Below, piece after piece: positions 45,602 through 57,180 of a DNA stretch of 64,000 nucleotides (its first letter is position 1; every line of letters starts with the position of its first letter). This DNA comes from Pyrenochaeta sp. MPI-SDFR-AT-0127. Its lineage: Eukaryota; Ascomycota; Dothideomycetes; Pleosporales; Cucurbitariaceae. The stretch lies in the NCBI GenBank assembly GCA_020747015.1, contig JAGTJM010000063.1, positions 1 through 64,000 of the forward strand, written 5' to 3'. The position numbers and the translations under genes are program-made. Under the pieces are notes generated by a model. It saw only the letters and a program-made list of their open reading frames with translations. It was not told the origin of the DNA and searched no databases.

Positions 45602-46733
45602 TCAGCTGGAAAGGTCGAAAGTGTCATCGGCACCGCCTTCTTGGGGAGGAAATATGCGCAGTAATTTTGCATTTCCCTGACCTGCTTTCGACCCTGCATA
45701 TGTGCTCTCCAGTATAGCTCCTATGCGCCCACAAGCAGCGCGAAACAGCGGATAATCGTACCCTTTTTGCACCCAGATGCCAGGCTCACGGGCGAGCGAG
45801 TCTATCCTCCCTGTATCTGCGACTTTGTGAAGGATCAGGCGATCACCATTGGGTAGTATGCACCACGAATTACCAAGGGCATTCTGGATAGACTGAATGT
45901 CCTCCAGAGCGATGTCACCAAAATCGATGAAGCGATCCTGCTTCGTGATCTTTGGGGCATGGCCAATAGGTTCGCTGGAATCTGCGTACCATCCCACATC
46001 CTTGAGTGGAGGGACATATTTATAGGTCGACAGGACGTCTACGAGCATTTCTGCCCCCGTCCTTGCCAATTGCTCTTCCAAGACAGTCTTCTTAGTGTCG
46101 CGCGGAACTTGTACACCTGGAGCCGGGGTCTGCGCGAGAACAGTGCCCTGATCAAAATGCATTGGGTGCAATGTTTGTATAGAAACCCCAGTGCGCGCCC
46201 TTTTCTTCAGAATGGCATGTTCAATTGGCGCTGGACCGCGGAGGTCAGGAAGGAGTGACGGGTGGACATTGAGGCCGCCGTACTTGGCACAATTGAGTAT
46301 GCGCGGTGGAACAAACAGACCAAAGGACACTGCGACTATAAGGTCTACAGGGACAGGTGGTGTCCAGCCTGTGAAGGTGTCGATGGCGTGAGTGGGTAGG
46401 TTGAGCTCGGAGGCGGCTATCTGCTTGATAGGCACTGCGTGTGATCAGCTGGGAACCCTGGACCGAAGACGCGTAATTACCTTCTCTTAATGTCTTTAGC
46501 CCACGCCCTGTAGGCTTTGCTGGGCGGTGGACTACATCAATGCTGTCTATGAGGCCTGGAACGTGATGCTTCGCGTTAGCCAGCGCGCGCAACGAGGCGA
46601 TGCTGAATGCATCTGAGCCGCAGAAAAGTATTCTGAGCGGGTCTGAGCCTCGAGTCGATACGTGCGTGGAATTGTGTCTCCGGCTGGCTGCGAGGATTAG
46701 TGAGCGGACGGGGCCTGGCAGCCTCGACAGCAT
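45602..46733 (-). CDS. FMT1: Mitochondrial methionyl-tRNA formyltransferase
   Basis: Transfers a formyl group from 10-formyl-THF to initiator Met-tRNA in mitochondria. Exons 46733-46481 and 46434-45602 (46-base intron) encode 361 residues. The first 30 residues are Arg/Ser-rich (SRLPGPVRSLILAASRRHNS), a mitochondrial presequence. The Rossmann start LRILFCGSDAFSIASL, the substrate-binding HPSLLPDLRGPAPIEHA block and the downstream DQGTVLAQT stretch are the formyltransferase core. The C-terminal domain is shorter than in bacteria, as in other fungi. Divergent from CCZ1 across 321 bases. Confidence 0.9.
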
Positions 46734-47054
46734 CCTTGAGTGGTGCAGGATGGCACTCTGGGAAACCTGATGGGAAACATGCCGCGCCTTGGAACATGTG
46801 CATCACGCCTGGTCAAGGATCTGCGGGGCCAGCAAGACTCGACTCCAACTTACGATAAGCGGGAGCATCCTGGTCTCTGACGCCACACGCGCCGCGATGG
46901 CCCAGTGTCTCTGCAAGATGCCACGCAGAAAATAGACCCGTCGCCCGCTTTGTTGTTGGGGTGGGTGGCTGTCCCCTCATCCATCTGCACCTCCGCATCC
47001 TCCGCCGCAGCTGTGACGCCATCGCCAATTGCCCATTTCTCAGCCATATCGCGG

Positions 47055-49723
47055 ATGTCGTCGACGGCCATAGCAAAGGTTGTCCCTGCACAGCTCTCCT
47101 TCCTTGCCATCTACAATCCCTCGCTGGGGACCACGGACGAGTCCTTCCACCAGCAAATCGTCTTCTACTACTCCAAGGCCGCGAAGACGCGGTCCAAGCT
47201 GAGCCATGGGGACAAGCAAAAGGAGGAGCAGCTGCGGGAAGAAGAGAACGAGAAGCTGCGGCAGGTTGGGCTGGCACAGGGCATGGTCGGCTTTGCCAAG
47301 TGAGTCTCAGAGCGGCGCCTTTGGTGGTGAAAGGAGTGGAAGAACTGACTGTGGCGCAGGAGCTTCTCGAATGGCGAAGCAGTCGACTCGGTGGAAACAC
47401 ACAAGTCACGCATAGTGCTCCATGAGCTCGAGGCCGGGTGGTGGATTCTTGCGGTAGGCGCGCGGCATAGAGACCGAATTGCGGAACTGCTGGACTGCTG
47501 AACTGACTGCCACACAGTCCATCGACCTCACTCAGTTACCTGCCACCAACAGCGCCTCCCGAACAAACCCCAGTCGCACCACCACCGAGCCAACCATTGA
47601 GTACTCTTCGCGAGAAGTCACTCCACCTGCACTGCTCATTCAACAGCTCATCCGCGCTCAAGCCATCTTCCTCCTGCACCATGGCTCCACACTCGAAGAC
47701 ATGTTCGCCAAGCACAATCGCACCAAGTTCTGCAGCATATTGGACAGCTACTGGTCACGCTTTGCAAACACCTGGGATGTGCTTCTTCACGGAAGCCCAG
47801 CAGTGGACATGTACGGTGGCATGAAGCTTGCAGCAGGAGGTGAGCTTGGCATGGGCGTCGGTGAGGAAGATTGGGGCAGCAGCGAGCGTGACGTGCTCGA
47901 AGACTTTGCCCGCAGGACAGACGGCCTGGTCGATGTCATGGTGTCCCGCTTCGATGAGGCATCGCCTCTGCAGCGAGCCAAAACGTCGACAGACCCCAGC
48001 ACGCTTGATGTGTCGGACGCAGAGACATGGATTGGGAGCGGCAAGACTGTGCATGCTACTGATGGAGTTGTCTTCTCCGGCCTCGGAGCACTGAGCCGAA
48101 AGTCACTTCGAGACGTGTCGCATTGGATAGAGTCCATCTACTGCCACGGAGATCACGCGTACGGAGTGCGAGACAATCCGACCGCCGACCGAAGAAAGCG
48201 CCGCAGGAGAAATCCCAAAGCTGAAACAGAGACAACAGCCTCGAAAGCGGCAGGTGCCGTTCAGCAAGACAGACCTCGTGACGCTGCCGCCGACCAAAAT
48301 ACCGATCTGCCCCCAGGTATACCTCCCCCTATTGTCAAAGCTGCCGAAAGTTCTCTCAAGAAAGCCTCTGCTGCTGCTGAGACTGCTGGTACCCGAAATG
48401 AAACATCTGCCAAGGGAGAGTCTAAGATGATGCTTGCGTCTCTGGGTGACACCGAGACCTGGATGAAGTACATGACTCTTGGGTATGGCACTGCTTGGGG
48501 TGGCAAGAAGGCGGTGGAAGAATCCCAGCCTGCCGCAGAACAGCCTGCGCTTAGACGTACGCCATCGCCGGAAGCCATGCGTTACATTGAGCCCGCCCCA
48601 GACGTAGATGTGGCTAAGGAGAAGAGGAAGCTGCAGATACAGCAAGAAAATGATGGATACTTCCTCGTCGGCCTCAAGGGCGACATGGGAGACTTGGATG
48701 GGGATGATGAGAATGATGAGGGCAATTGGAACCATCGCATTCTGCTTCGCACTATACATGTCGAAATCAATGGCAAAGACAGGCCATCGATGAACTCGAG
48801 CCTTGATTCTGATGAAACTCCTCAGTACGAGAAGGAATTAAACTTTAAACCTACGACATCAAGCAGGCTATCCCGGGTACGGCCAGTTGTCTATGTGGTA
48901 TGTCTAAGCGGCGCAAAGGAAGCATATTTGTTAATCATATGTGTAGCATCGACCTTTTATATATACCTTTTTGTTCCGTCAACGAACCGATTCGCTCAGC
49001 ATAGCATCCTTCTACCGCGACATACACAACTTCTTCTCTCCCCTGCACCGTTCGCTTGACAAGAACACATCACCAAATAGAGTCGCTGCTCGTCTAACAG
49101 CCGCATCGAACCCCCACACGACCACCTCTTCCACGCGTGGCTCAGAGCCGAACACACAACCTATATACGATTTGGTATTCGATCCTCGTACTCTGACTCT
49201 ACACTCGAGTCTTCCAAACATACCGGACCCTGGTACTCTCATCGTGGAAGGTCTAAGCAGCAGCACTAACAGCTCGCAAGGCTGGAGTAGAGTAGAAGCC
49301 CTTAATGTGCACTCCCAGATTCTAGCGACAATAGCAAGCACACGGCGCAACCTATCCGAGATAGAACGCACATGTAAAACCTCCCGCGGCTGGTGGGTTG
49401 TCTGGATGCGCCTCCCACCTTCTCACGCCAGTGAGGAAGCGGTCAAATCTCAAGGCTCCAACCACTCGTCGATAGAATTCAACACCAATGAACTTCGTGA
49501 GGCGTTCCTGATCAGGCGGGCGCGTGACACTGCATCTTCGAGCACAAAGAGCTCAGGCAGTCGGTTTGCCAGCGGTATGTGGAACACTATGGGTATGGGC
49601 AGTGGTGGGCAGAGTCAGAGAATGGGCGGTGCGGCAGCGGGATGGGGTCCAAAAGGATTGGCGGATGGCATTGGAGTTGATGCGCGGCGGTATATTGAGG
49701 AGCTTTTGAGCTTGAACAGATAA
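47055..49723 (+). CDS. CCZ1: Vacuolar fusion protein CCZ1
   Basis: Subunit of the Mon1-Ccz1 complex, the guanine-nucleotide exchange factor for the late-endosomal Rab7/Ypt7. Exons 47055-47299, 47360-47453, 47518-48897 and 48947-49723 encode 831 residues. The N-terminus MSSTAIAKVVPAQLSFLAIY begins the first longin domain (about 10-190), including IVLHELEAGWWILASIDL and the helical LLIQQLIRAQAIFLLHHGS. A long low-complexity region with basic runs (RRKRRRR) spans about 350-520. The C-terminal longin-like domains hold GYFLVGLKGDMGDLDGD, HRPFIYTFLFRQRTDSLS and a C-terminal YIEELLSLNR. The fourth exon boundary is the least certain but restores this conserved strand. Confidence 0.85.
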
Positions 49724-50920
49724 TGACTTAACTCACTGTTGAAGTTTGTCTTGGTGGTCAAGCTTGGCAAACACTACACTTAAAGGCAATTGTGTGAGAA
49801 CGAATTGACGGTGATGATAGAAAGCAGATTGAGGTACTCTGAACAAGAGGGGAAATAGAATAAAATCAGGGTCCCAAATATTCATCAGTGTCAGACACGA
49901 AAGCGCTGGAGGCTCAAACAGAGCGAATGAATCAATGGATTAGGAGGAACCACGTTGGAACGCCCGTCATCCCAATCCCCCCATGCCACCCCTGGCCAAC
50001 AAATCAGCACCACCCAATACGATGCCGCGATCTCCATCGAGGGAATTTGCTAGTTGATAAGCATCATGCAGCTCATACATTATGTGGAGAAACGAATGAT
50101 TGGCGTTCCCGATCTCCACTGGCTGTTTCAAACGACGCTCCGTTCCCAACGCTTTGGGACAAGAAAAATAGGGAAAACCCTCAGGGGTTCATCCCCGCAC
50201 TAAACTCCACTCATCCCATCTCCAATCGCAGGGCCAAATTCAGGCCCGCCCTTGTCTTTATGGCACGTCACCTGGGATCCCGGGGGCTTGCATGTTCGAA
50301 AACGGACGCTGGGTTCGGGACGAGGCGACATTGAGGGTTCGCTGCTTCAGCCTTTTTGATCTCCTCGTTCCCTTTTCTTCTCCCTTTTGCATCCTTCGTT
50401 CGCTTTTTTTTCTTTCCATTCCTCGGTCTGGAATTGAAGTGAAGCTGCCGGCCGGTCTTATTTTGTTGCAGAGAGATTCTGGCAGCTCATCTCTTCCTGA
50501 GGAAACCGGGTCTCTCGTTGTTTTCTTGTTTCCACGCATCGGACGCGGGGACACGCAGGGGAATCTGGGATACGATCGTGCATCGGACTTTTGGCCTTGT
50601 TCTGTCCTCTCTGCATTCTTGGTGACTTTTTGCATTTGTCTACGAGGTGTCGATTTCCTCATACCTTTCTTGTCCCTTTTTTTCTCACGTTCAGCTGAAC
50701 GAGCGATCCGGCATTGGAGCTTGTCAGCTTTCTTGTCCCGTCCCGCCCTCAACCAAAACGAACGGTCCCAGCCGACGCATGTTCAGCTTGCTGGCACATC
50801 GCAATTTCGACAATTGTAACAATACTGCATGGTTAAGAGCGGGAAAAGAAAAAGATTCGCATAGAGGATCGCAGTTGAAGGTTATCTTTTTGAATTGAAA
50901 GCATTCATTCGCCTAATATA
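49724..50920. other. Intergenic / promoter of aspartic protease gene
   Basis: 1.2 kb between CCZ1 and the protease. The stretch 50360-50700 is T/C-rich with TTTTTTCTTTC-type tracts. Frames through it on both strands look like composition shadows. It should be the protease promoter. Confidence 0.45.
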
Positions 50921-52515
50921 ATGCATACTTCGCTACCGACATGGCTAGCATTATCGGCAGCACTATTACCATCCGCCACAGCATTCTACCCCTACCAATA
51001 CGGCGACAGCGACGATAGCTCATCCACGTCCCGCGTACGACGAACATCGCAGTATGCCTCCAACGCCAACGCACGCTCGATAACGCTGCCCCTGCGCCGT
51101 GTACCGAATCCGCTGTATCCTCGCCAGAATGCATACAACATTGTCAATTCGAATGAGCCGAAGCAAGCAAACAGCGTGCCGATTGATCAGGATGGAGGCG
51201 ACTTGAGCTACATGGTTGCAGTGACGTTTGGGGACAGCAAGGAGGAGTACCATTTGCTCTTGGACTCTGCGGCGAGTAATACGTGGGTAATGGCTCAGGA
51301 CTGCAATAGTGCTGCATGCAAGACACACAACACGTTTGGGACGGGGGATTCCACTACGCTCAAGGTGTGTATCTTCACTTGTTCTCCTGAAGCAGGGACG
51401 CGCTGGGAAATAGTGTACTAACAGGATTGTAGACCGACAGCAAAACTTTCAGCGTAACCTACGGCACCGGCTCCGTCTCAGGTACCCTCGCAACAGATAC
51501 TCTGCATATCGGACCGCTCTCGCCCTCCCTCACGTTCGGCCTTGCAACCACCGTGTCCCAGGAATTCCGCTCGTATCCCATGGACGGCATTCTCGGCATA
51601 GGACGTGGAGTTGTAAGGTCGGGCTCAATCTCCGCACCACAGGTCATGGATGTGCTGGCGTCGAATAGCTTGATTGGCGCGAAGCTCTATGGCATTCATC
51701 TGAGCCGGAACAAGGATGGGAAGATGGATGGCGAGTTGAATCTGGGTGAGGTGAATAAGGAGAGATTCAGCGGGGATCTGAACTACCTCGATGCTGTGGA
51801 GAACGAGACTGGATTCTGGGAAGTCGCCATTGCAGACGCAGGTGTCGATGGGAAAAAAGCCGGTCTCAGTGGTCGCACAGCCATCATCGACACTGGCACT
51901 TCGTTCATCCTGATGCCCAAGGCCGACGCACTCGCCATCCACTCCCAGATCCAGGGCTTCAAGCAGGACGGCGAGACCTTCAGCGTGCCCTGCGACTCCA
52001 CCGCTGTCATCCAATTCGCCTTTGGCCAGCAGGTATACGACATTTCGAATGCAGACTGGAAGGGCGGGAAGACAGAGAGCGGCCTCTGTCGAAGCAACAT
52101 CATTGGACGCCAGACGTTCAGCGAAAAACAATGGCTCGTGGGCGACGTGTTTCTCAAAAACGTGTACTCGGTGTTCGACTTTGATAACAAGAAGGTTGGC
52201 TTCGGCGTCAAGAGTGACCAGGGAAGCACGAACTCGGCTCCAAGCGCGACTGGTGAGTCTACCTCACCCACCCCTACGGCCTCGGATTCGGCACCATCCA
52301 CCGCATCGACGGGTTCTAACACGATTTCATCAGGTGCGGCAGTACCAGCGTCTTCTCAAGCGGGCTCATCCGTGTCGGGCGGTCCAGCGAGTCCCACTGC
52401 TGCTGCGGAGACTCAGGCGCAGGGCCAGAAGGAGCAGAGTGGCGCTGCAAACAGGGCTTCATCTTCAGTATTCGCCTTGGGGGTGATGTTAATTTCTTTG
52501 TTCATACAGTGTTGA
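50921..52515 (+). CDS. GPI-anchored aspartic protease (pepsin A1 family)
   Basis: Cell-surface aspartic endopeptidase. Exons 50921-51364 and 51433-52515 (68-base intron with TACTAAC branch point) encode 508 residues. A signal peptide (WLALSAALLPSATAF) is followed by a propeptide of about 70 residues. The first active-site loop reads LLLDSAASNTWV in place of the usual D-T-G-S/T motif. The second loop, AIIDTGTSFILMP, is canonical, and the flap YGTGSVSGTLATD is present. From about residue 420 a Ser/Thr/Pro/Ala-rich linker leads to a hydrophobic tail (SSVFALGVMLISLFIQC), typical of a GPI-anchor signal. The DSAAS form keeps the catalytic Asp, so activity is plausible but not certain. Confidence 0.9.
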
Positions 52516-52884
52516 GTTTAGGGTACATATGGGTTTTGGATAAGGAAAGCATTGCTAGCACGGCGTTACCCAGGACGGAATGGCATGGGGGTGTACGGAC
52601 ATGGCCGCCAGCAAAGGCGCATTTAGGGTTATTGGTAACGTTGCCATGGACCAAATTTTTCTCTTCCTTTCCCACCACTGGAAACCAAGACACAGATTCG
52701 CTAAGAGGTAGCCAAGAGAAAAATCCCATCTTCATTACTGCCTTTGCGCTTCCGCATAGGCAAAAACCCTGCCGCATGGACTTTCCCCTTTCACATCTGC
52801 CTCATCGCCCCTGACATATACATGCATGATACACACCTTCACCGTATCGAAGCGAAGCGAAGATCTTCCTACATTTGATCAAAA

Positions 52885-53109
52885 CTAGTCATTAACCCCA
52901 ATCCTTCGCTCTTCCCCAGCATGATTCATAGCCCAGATAGACTCCACCTTCGCCCCCCACTCTACAATGTTGCTCTCCGCCCCGATCCTGTAGTCTCTGC
53001 ACACGAGCAGAAGCGTGTTGGAGGTGCGCTTTCCAGCGAAAGAAAGCCGGTACGGCACGGCACTTTGTAGATATAGATATGGCGAGTTGGTTCCACCAGT
53101 CAGGGCCAT
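52885..53109 (-). CDS. Possible 3' exon of a small uncharacterised gene
   Basis: A minus-strand frame ends at 52885 and reads well as protein from about 53050 onward, with RLSFAGKRTSNTLLLVCRDY and AESNIVEWGAKVESIWAMNH followed by GEERRIG. I do not recognise the family. The start is unclear. A plausible donor (CCAG|GTAAAC) lies near 53199, so upstream exons may exist, with the 11-base repeats at 53142-53180 falling in the intron. The coordinates given are only the open frame. It may be a real gene or chance. Confidence 0.35.
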   Translation of the reverse strand: MALTGGTNSPYLYLQSAVPYRLSFAGKRTSNTLLLVCRDYRIGAESNIVEWGAKVESIWAMNHAGEERRIGVND

Positions 53110-53141
53110 ATGGTGATTCGGTCCGTTTCATGGCAGAGCAA

Positions 53142-53180
53142 AAGCAAGGCAGAAGCAAGGCGGGAGCAAGGCGGGAGCAA
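53142..53180. repeat. Short tandem repeat, 11-base unit
   Basis: About 3.5 imperfect copies of a unit like AAGCAAGGCGG, differing by A/G transitions. It lies within the possible intron of the uncharacterised minus-strand gene. Confidence 0.6.
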
Positions 53181-53500
53181 TCCAAAGAAAACGTTTACCT
53201 GGAACACGGAATTCTGTAGCGCTTTGTGTTGACGGATGGGATACTGGATTTGCCTTTTGCGGGCTGGCGGAAAGAGGCAGGGGATGTTGGCGGTACTGTG
53301 TAGACTAGTTATTTTGACAGAGGAGCTACGACTCAGCGAATGTGCGGGGAAAGAAGGGTGACATGAGATTGTGACTTTCGATAGTATGAAATGCTCTATT
53401 TCCAAGTGTAATTTTTCATTTGCTTCTATACATCTTTTCACTGTTGTGTACGGATGATGGTGACATGCCTTCCTTGTTGAACATAAAATCACCACCTATA

Positions 53501-53522
53501 ATTCCCATTCCCATTCCCATTC
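53501..53522. repeat. Microsatellite, ATTCCC unit
   Basis: Nearly four copies of a six-base ATTCCC unit in the spacer between the protease and RHO1. Confidence 0.7.
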
Positions 53523-53800
53523 ACACTATTCACTCTTACATATTCCATCACTTCCAAAAAAAAAACACTACATCAAACAGACTCCAGCAGCAAACCATAA
53601 GCCCATTTTAGGAAAAACGGCGGACATCGCCGCCACTTTCCATGCACCGAGGTTAAATCAAAAACCGGTGAAAAAAGAGTGCTAGGAACCAAGGCCAAAA
53701 ACAAAAAAACCACCACCCCACACAAATCAGCTTGGAAACAAAGAGTACTCGTTGTGGGGCGGAAGAGCGGAACCGCAGACCCGTCTGACCTGTGCCATGC

Positions 53801-53832
53801 TGTGCTGTGCTGTGCTGTGCCTGTGCCTGTGC
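53801..53832. repeat. Microsatellite, TGTGC then CTGTGC units
   Basis: Four TGTGC copies run directly into two CTGTGC copies, a shift of unit length within one array. Confidence 0.7.
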
Positions 53833-54076
53833 CATTTATGCTATGCAGTTGTGCCCTCGTGCAAAGCAAAGAGGTTAAAAGCAATGCGGGTGGGTTGAAT
53901 GTTGGGAATGCGAGTGCGAGTCAATCTCACTGTCGTCATTTTTTTATGGGGTGAGATTGCAGGCTGGAAGGGGGCCCGGTTTTGCAATCGCCACCCAAGA
54001 TACGCGTATTATTTCTGAGTAGGGAATGGTTATCGGAGAAAGATTAGACGGGCCGTTTGTGGAGGGTCTTGGGAAT

Positions 54077-54113
54077 GATGTGGATGTAGCTGTGGATGTC
54101 GATGTGGATGTAG
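54077..54113. repeat. Degenerate GATGTG hexamer array
   Basis: Six imperfect copies of a GATGTG-like hexamer (GATGTG, GATGTA, GCTGTG, GATGTC and so on) upstream of nothing coding, 500 bases beyond the RHO1 3' end. The rest of 52516-54608 shows no recognised gene other than the possible exon listed. Confidence 0.5.
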
Positions 54114-54608
54114 ATCGTTAGTGATGGCTTTTTTTTGCATCGAAACTGTCAAACGCATGTAGAAAGAGTGCCGGCAGTTGGGCAAGAAAGCGACAATTGA
54201 GCGATTGGTATGGGCAGACGGAGAAGCTGCCTGTGGACACGCGAGCAAAACAAGCACATTATTAGAAAGATCCTACCATTGCTGAAGCCGATAGCTGCTC
54301 AATCTGCACCCACGCGCTCTGAGAAAATAACCCCATTGTGAACTACCCCAAGATGATGTACTGCCAAACACAAAAGATCCAGCGCAGTAACGCCTCGTAT
54401 AGGTGCTGTGGGAAGAAAAAGGCCTCGAAGCAGCCAGGTGAGGCTCGACTCGCCTTGGACCCCACCGACCATTCACCTTGTAGCCCTTTCTCAAAAGACA
54501 GACCACCATTACAACCCAAGAGCCGCCACAGAGTGTTGTTCTTGCCCAGGTTCAACATTGCGCGGCTGCGGCGGCTCCACCTATTTCATCACAAAGCCCT
54601 GACCCCAT

Positions 54609-55539
54609 TTACAAGATCAAGCACTTCTTCGACTTCTTCTCTTTCCGGGTGAGAAGGGCAGCTCGTGTGGCGTGTTCAAATACCTCCCGGACACCCTCGT
54701 TGGTCTTTGCCGAGCACTCGAGGTACTTCTGGGCGCCAATCTTCTTGCGCACATCCTCGGCCTGGAGGGGGAGACGTTAGTGGCATTACGGCGAGCTGAG
54801 ACATGAGTGAATACTGACCTGCTCGGGTGTGACGGGCTTCTGGGACGTCTTATGCAGCTCCTCAATCGTCTTCTGGTCGAAGCGCAAATCCTTCTTGCAG
54901 CCGACAAGGATGATGGGGAGACCCTGGCAAAAGTGCAGCACCTCGGAGATCCACTGTAGCATTGTCAGTGACCCAGTTGGCCGTGTGGTGGTGGAGCCGT
55001 CAATCGTACCTTCTCCTGTACGTTGTCAAGGGAATCGGGCGAGTCGATGGCGAAGCAGATCAGGATAACGTGCGAGTCGGGGTAGGACAGCGGGCGGAGA
55101 CGGTCGTAATCTTCCTGGCCAGCCGTATCCCAGAGGGCCAGCTCGACGTGTTTACCATCAACCTCGACATCGGCGACGTAGTTCTCAAAGACGGTGGGGA
55201 CATAGACCTGTGCGGGCAAGATGTGTCAGTGCATCAATGTGTCAAGCAGCGTTGGCGATGGAGGCGGGTGCATGGTGCATGGTGTTGCGATGGGGGGGTT
55301 GAGGCGGGCCAGCTAGGCTGACGCAGCTTCAGGGACACCTGGGAGAAGGGCGCATGGTACTGACCTCGGGGAAAGTGCCCTTTGAGAAGACGCTGCACAC
55401 AATGGCATTAGTGGGTTGCACCGCGGACACGGGGGGAGATGGCATCGAGCGGCGAGTCGACGGGGACTTACATGAGCAGACAGGTCTTTCCACAGGCGCC
55501 GTCGCCGACAATAACGAGCTTTCGTCGAATCTCCGCCAT
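54609..55539 (-). CDS. rho1: Rho-type small GTPase RHO1
   Basis: Membrane-bound GTPase that activates 1,3-beta-glucan synthase and the Pkc1 cell-wall pathway and organises actin. Five exons, 55539-55472, 55392-55365, 55207-55010, 54953-54819 and 54761-54609, encode 193 residues. The P-loop GDGACGKT is at 12-19. The effector region [18 protein letters not shown], switch [18 protein letters not shown], the Rho-specific insert [16 protein letters not shown] and CSAKTNEGV follow. The C-terminus is a Lys-rich stretch ending in the CAAX box CLIL, a geranylgeranylation signal. The second exon is only 28 bases. Divergent from UFD2 over a 1.6 kb spacer. Confidence 0.96.
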
Positions 55540-57180
55540 GGTGCTGTGGGGGTGGTCGGGGAGAGGGTGTTGGGTGGAGGCGGGCGTCAAAGTGAAGAGC
55601 TGTTGCGGGAACAGAGAGCGTTAGCAGGTGAGATGAGGAAGGGTTGGTTGAAGTAGTGTGGTGAGGAGGCAGCGGGCTTCAGGGCTGGTTGCTAGGCACT
55701 TTGACCACCGACGGGGGCGTGCAGCACCTCTGCGGCTGAGCTCCAGTGTGGCTGAGGCGTGTCCGTGCAATTAGGGCAGAGACGGCTGCATCACACGCGG
55801 CGGTACGTACTTGGAGACGGAGTCGTGTGTTGGGGGGTGGGTGGGGAGGGCAGGTGGTGGCGGGAGTGCTTTGTTGTGGGAGAGGGAGTGAATGTACGAG
55901 GCGAACGGGGCGAAAGAAGTCGGCTAGCCAGCGCTTTGAGGCAAGATAGCTAAGATACCGGCAAACCATGCATGCCGCGTCACATGCACTCTGCTTTTCC
56001 CTCGTCTGCACAACTCGAGTGCTTGCTTGCTTGCTCTGTTCTGCTCGGCTGGACAGTTCCTCCAGGCACGCTCGCTGCTGGACTTTTCTTTCCTCCACGA
56101 CGCCATGCTCGTCACGCCACCCACCAGCGACATGGCAGACAGTCGCTACGTTGACCGGCAGGGAGTCGCCGCCGTTTCTTTCAGCCATGTCCCCTCTTAG
56201 CTTTCGTCATGGCGACCAGCACCCGGGCGCAGTGAAAGCAGCAAGGGTTTCAGGTTTGATGTGCCAGAAGACTCACCCGGCCGTTTCCCCCAACGTCTGT
56301 TCGGTCGAGCGCGCTTGCTGCCCCTGCCCGGCAGTCCAGACGGCCATTCAGCTGGACATGCTCTGTCGACCGTTGCAGATGCCTATTGAGTGGCTGCAGC
56401 CCTCTGCGCCTGGATCCGCGCAGCCCATGCGAAGGGCCTCAAAGACACCATGACGGTCCCTGATGCCTGCGTCCTGCCTCCCCCGGCTTGGCGTATCACG
56501 AGAGCTCGTCATGGCATGCTTACCTGCTGTCAAGCTCTGACTCCCTTTATCTCCGCTTTGCCTTCAGAGTGAGCAGACGAGGTGGACTTAGTCGCCAGCA
56601 CCCAAGTCATGTCCAAGTTGACCATTGCACGCGGGACAGTCACCAAGAAAGCGTAGTCACAGCGCGTCTTGGCCTGCACTGGATCCTGTACTCTGACATT
56701 CGTGATGCTGGTTCCTGAGTGCATTGGGAGAGATTCGGCAGACGGCACTCGTCCTATGCACGTTCTGGAGAGGGACGGGAGCTATGACCATCTGCCATGC
56801 CAGAGGTGATACTATGGTCGAAGATGCTCAGGACGGGTGCAGAGTGCCCTCTTGGATGGCTGCCGCATATCCTTTGCTGTGTGCATGTCTCTGTATATAG
56901 TCTGCTGCTGTACAGGCGACAGTCGGAGCTTTCAAGATCGCAGCAAGACAGCTGGACCAACCCACAGCTGGCGGTGACGGACTTCGCTCAGCTTCTGTAG
57001 TGTTCCAGGGCGCACGTGAGTTGGCGAGCTGCACGGCGCGGGGTGACGCCGTTTCGCGCTTCGGCGAGCAATCGATCCATAACTTTCTCCCTGGAAACAA
57101 AGCCCAAGTTTCTTTCACCTGCGGCGTCGACACTAATTCCTCCCTCGTCGGCCGCGCCCCTCCATCCGCACTCACCCTCC
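55540..57180. promoter_or_regulatory. Divergent promoter region, RHO1 / UFD2
   Basis: A 1.6 kb GC-rich spacer between two divergently transcribed housekeeping genes. Frames within it lack family resemblance. The leader of UFD2 continues in frame upstream to 57016, but that part is not conserved-looking, so it is left out of the gene. Confidence 0.5.

Noticed and set aside
45560..45604. Stop-codon readthrough of FMT1 to a peroxisomal signal
   Set aside because: The context is TGA-CTT, not TGA-CTA, and the short extension does not end in a PTS1-like tripeptide.
48103..48759. Minus-strand frame of 218 codons opposite CCZ1
   Set aside because: It is antisense to a well-supported gene and shows no protein-like motif.
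50258..50819. Frames of 164 (minus) and 175 (plus) codons upstream of the aspartic protease
   Set aside because: They overlap on opposite strands and consist of Lys/Arg or Phe/Leu/Ser runs caused by the T/C-rich promoter tract.
57016..57180. In-frame N-terminal extension of UFD2
   Set aside because: It lacks similarity and a better ATG at 57181 opens the usual Pro-rich N-terminus.
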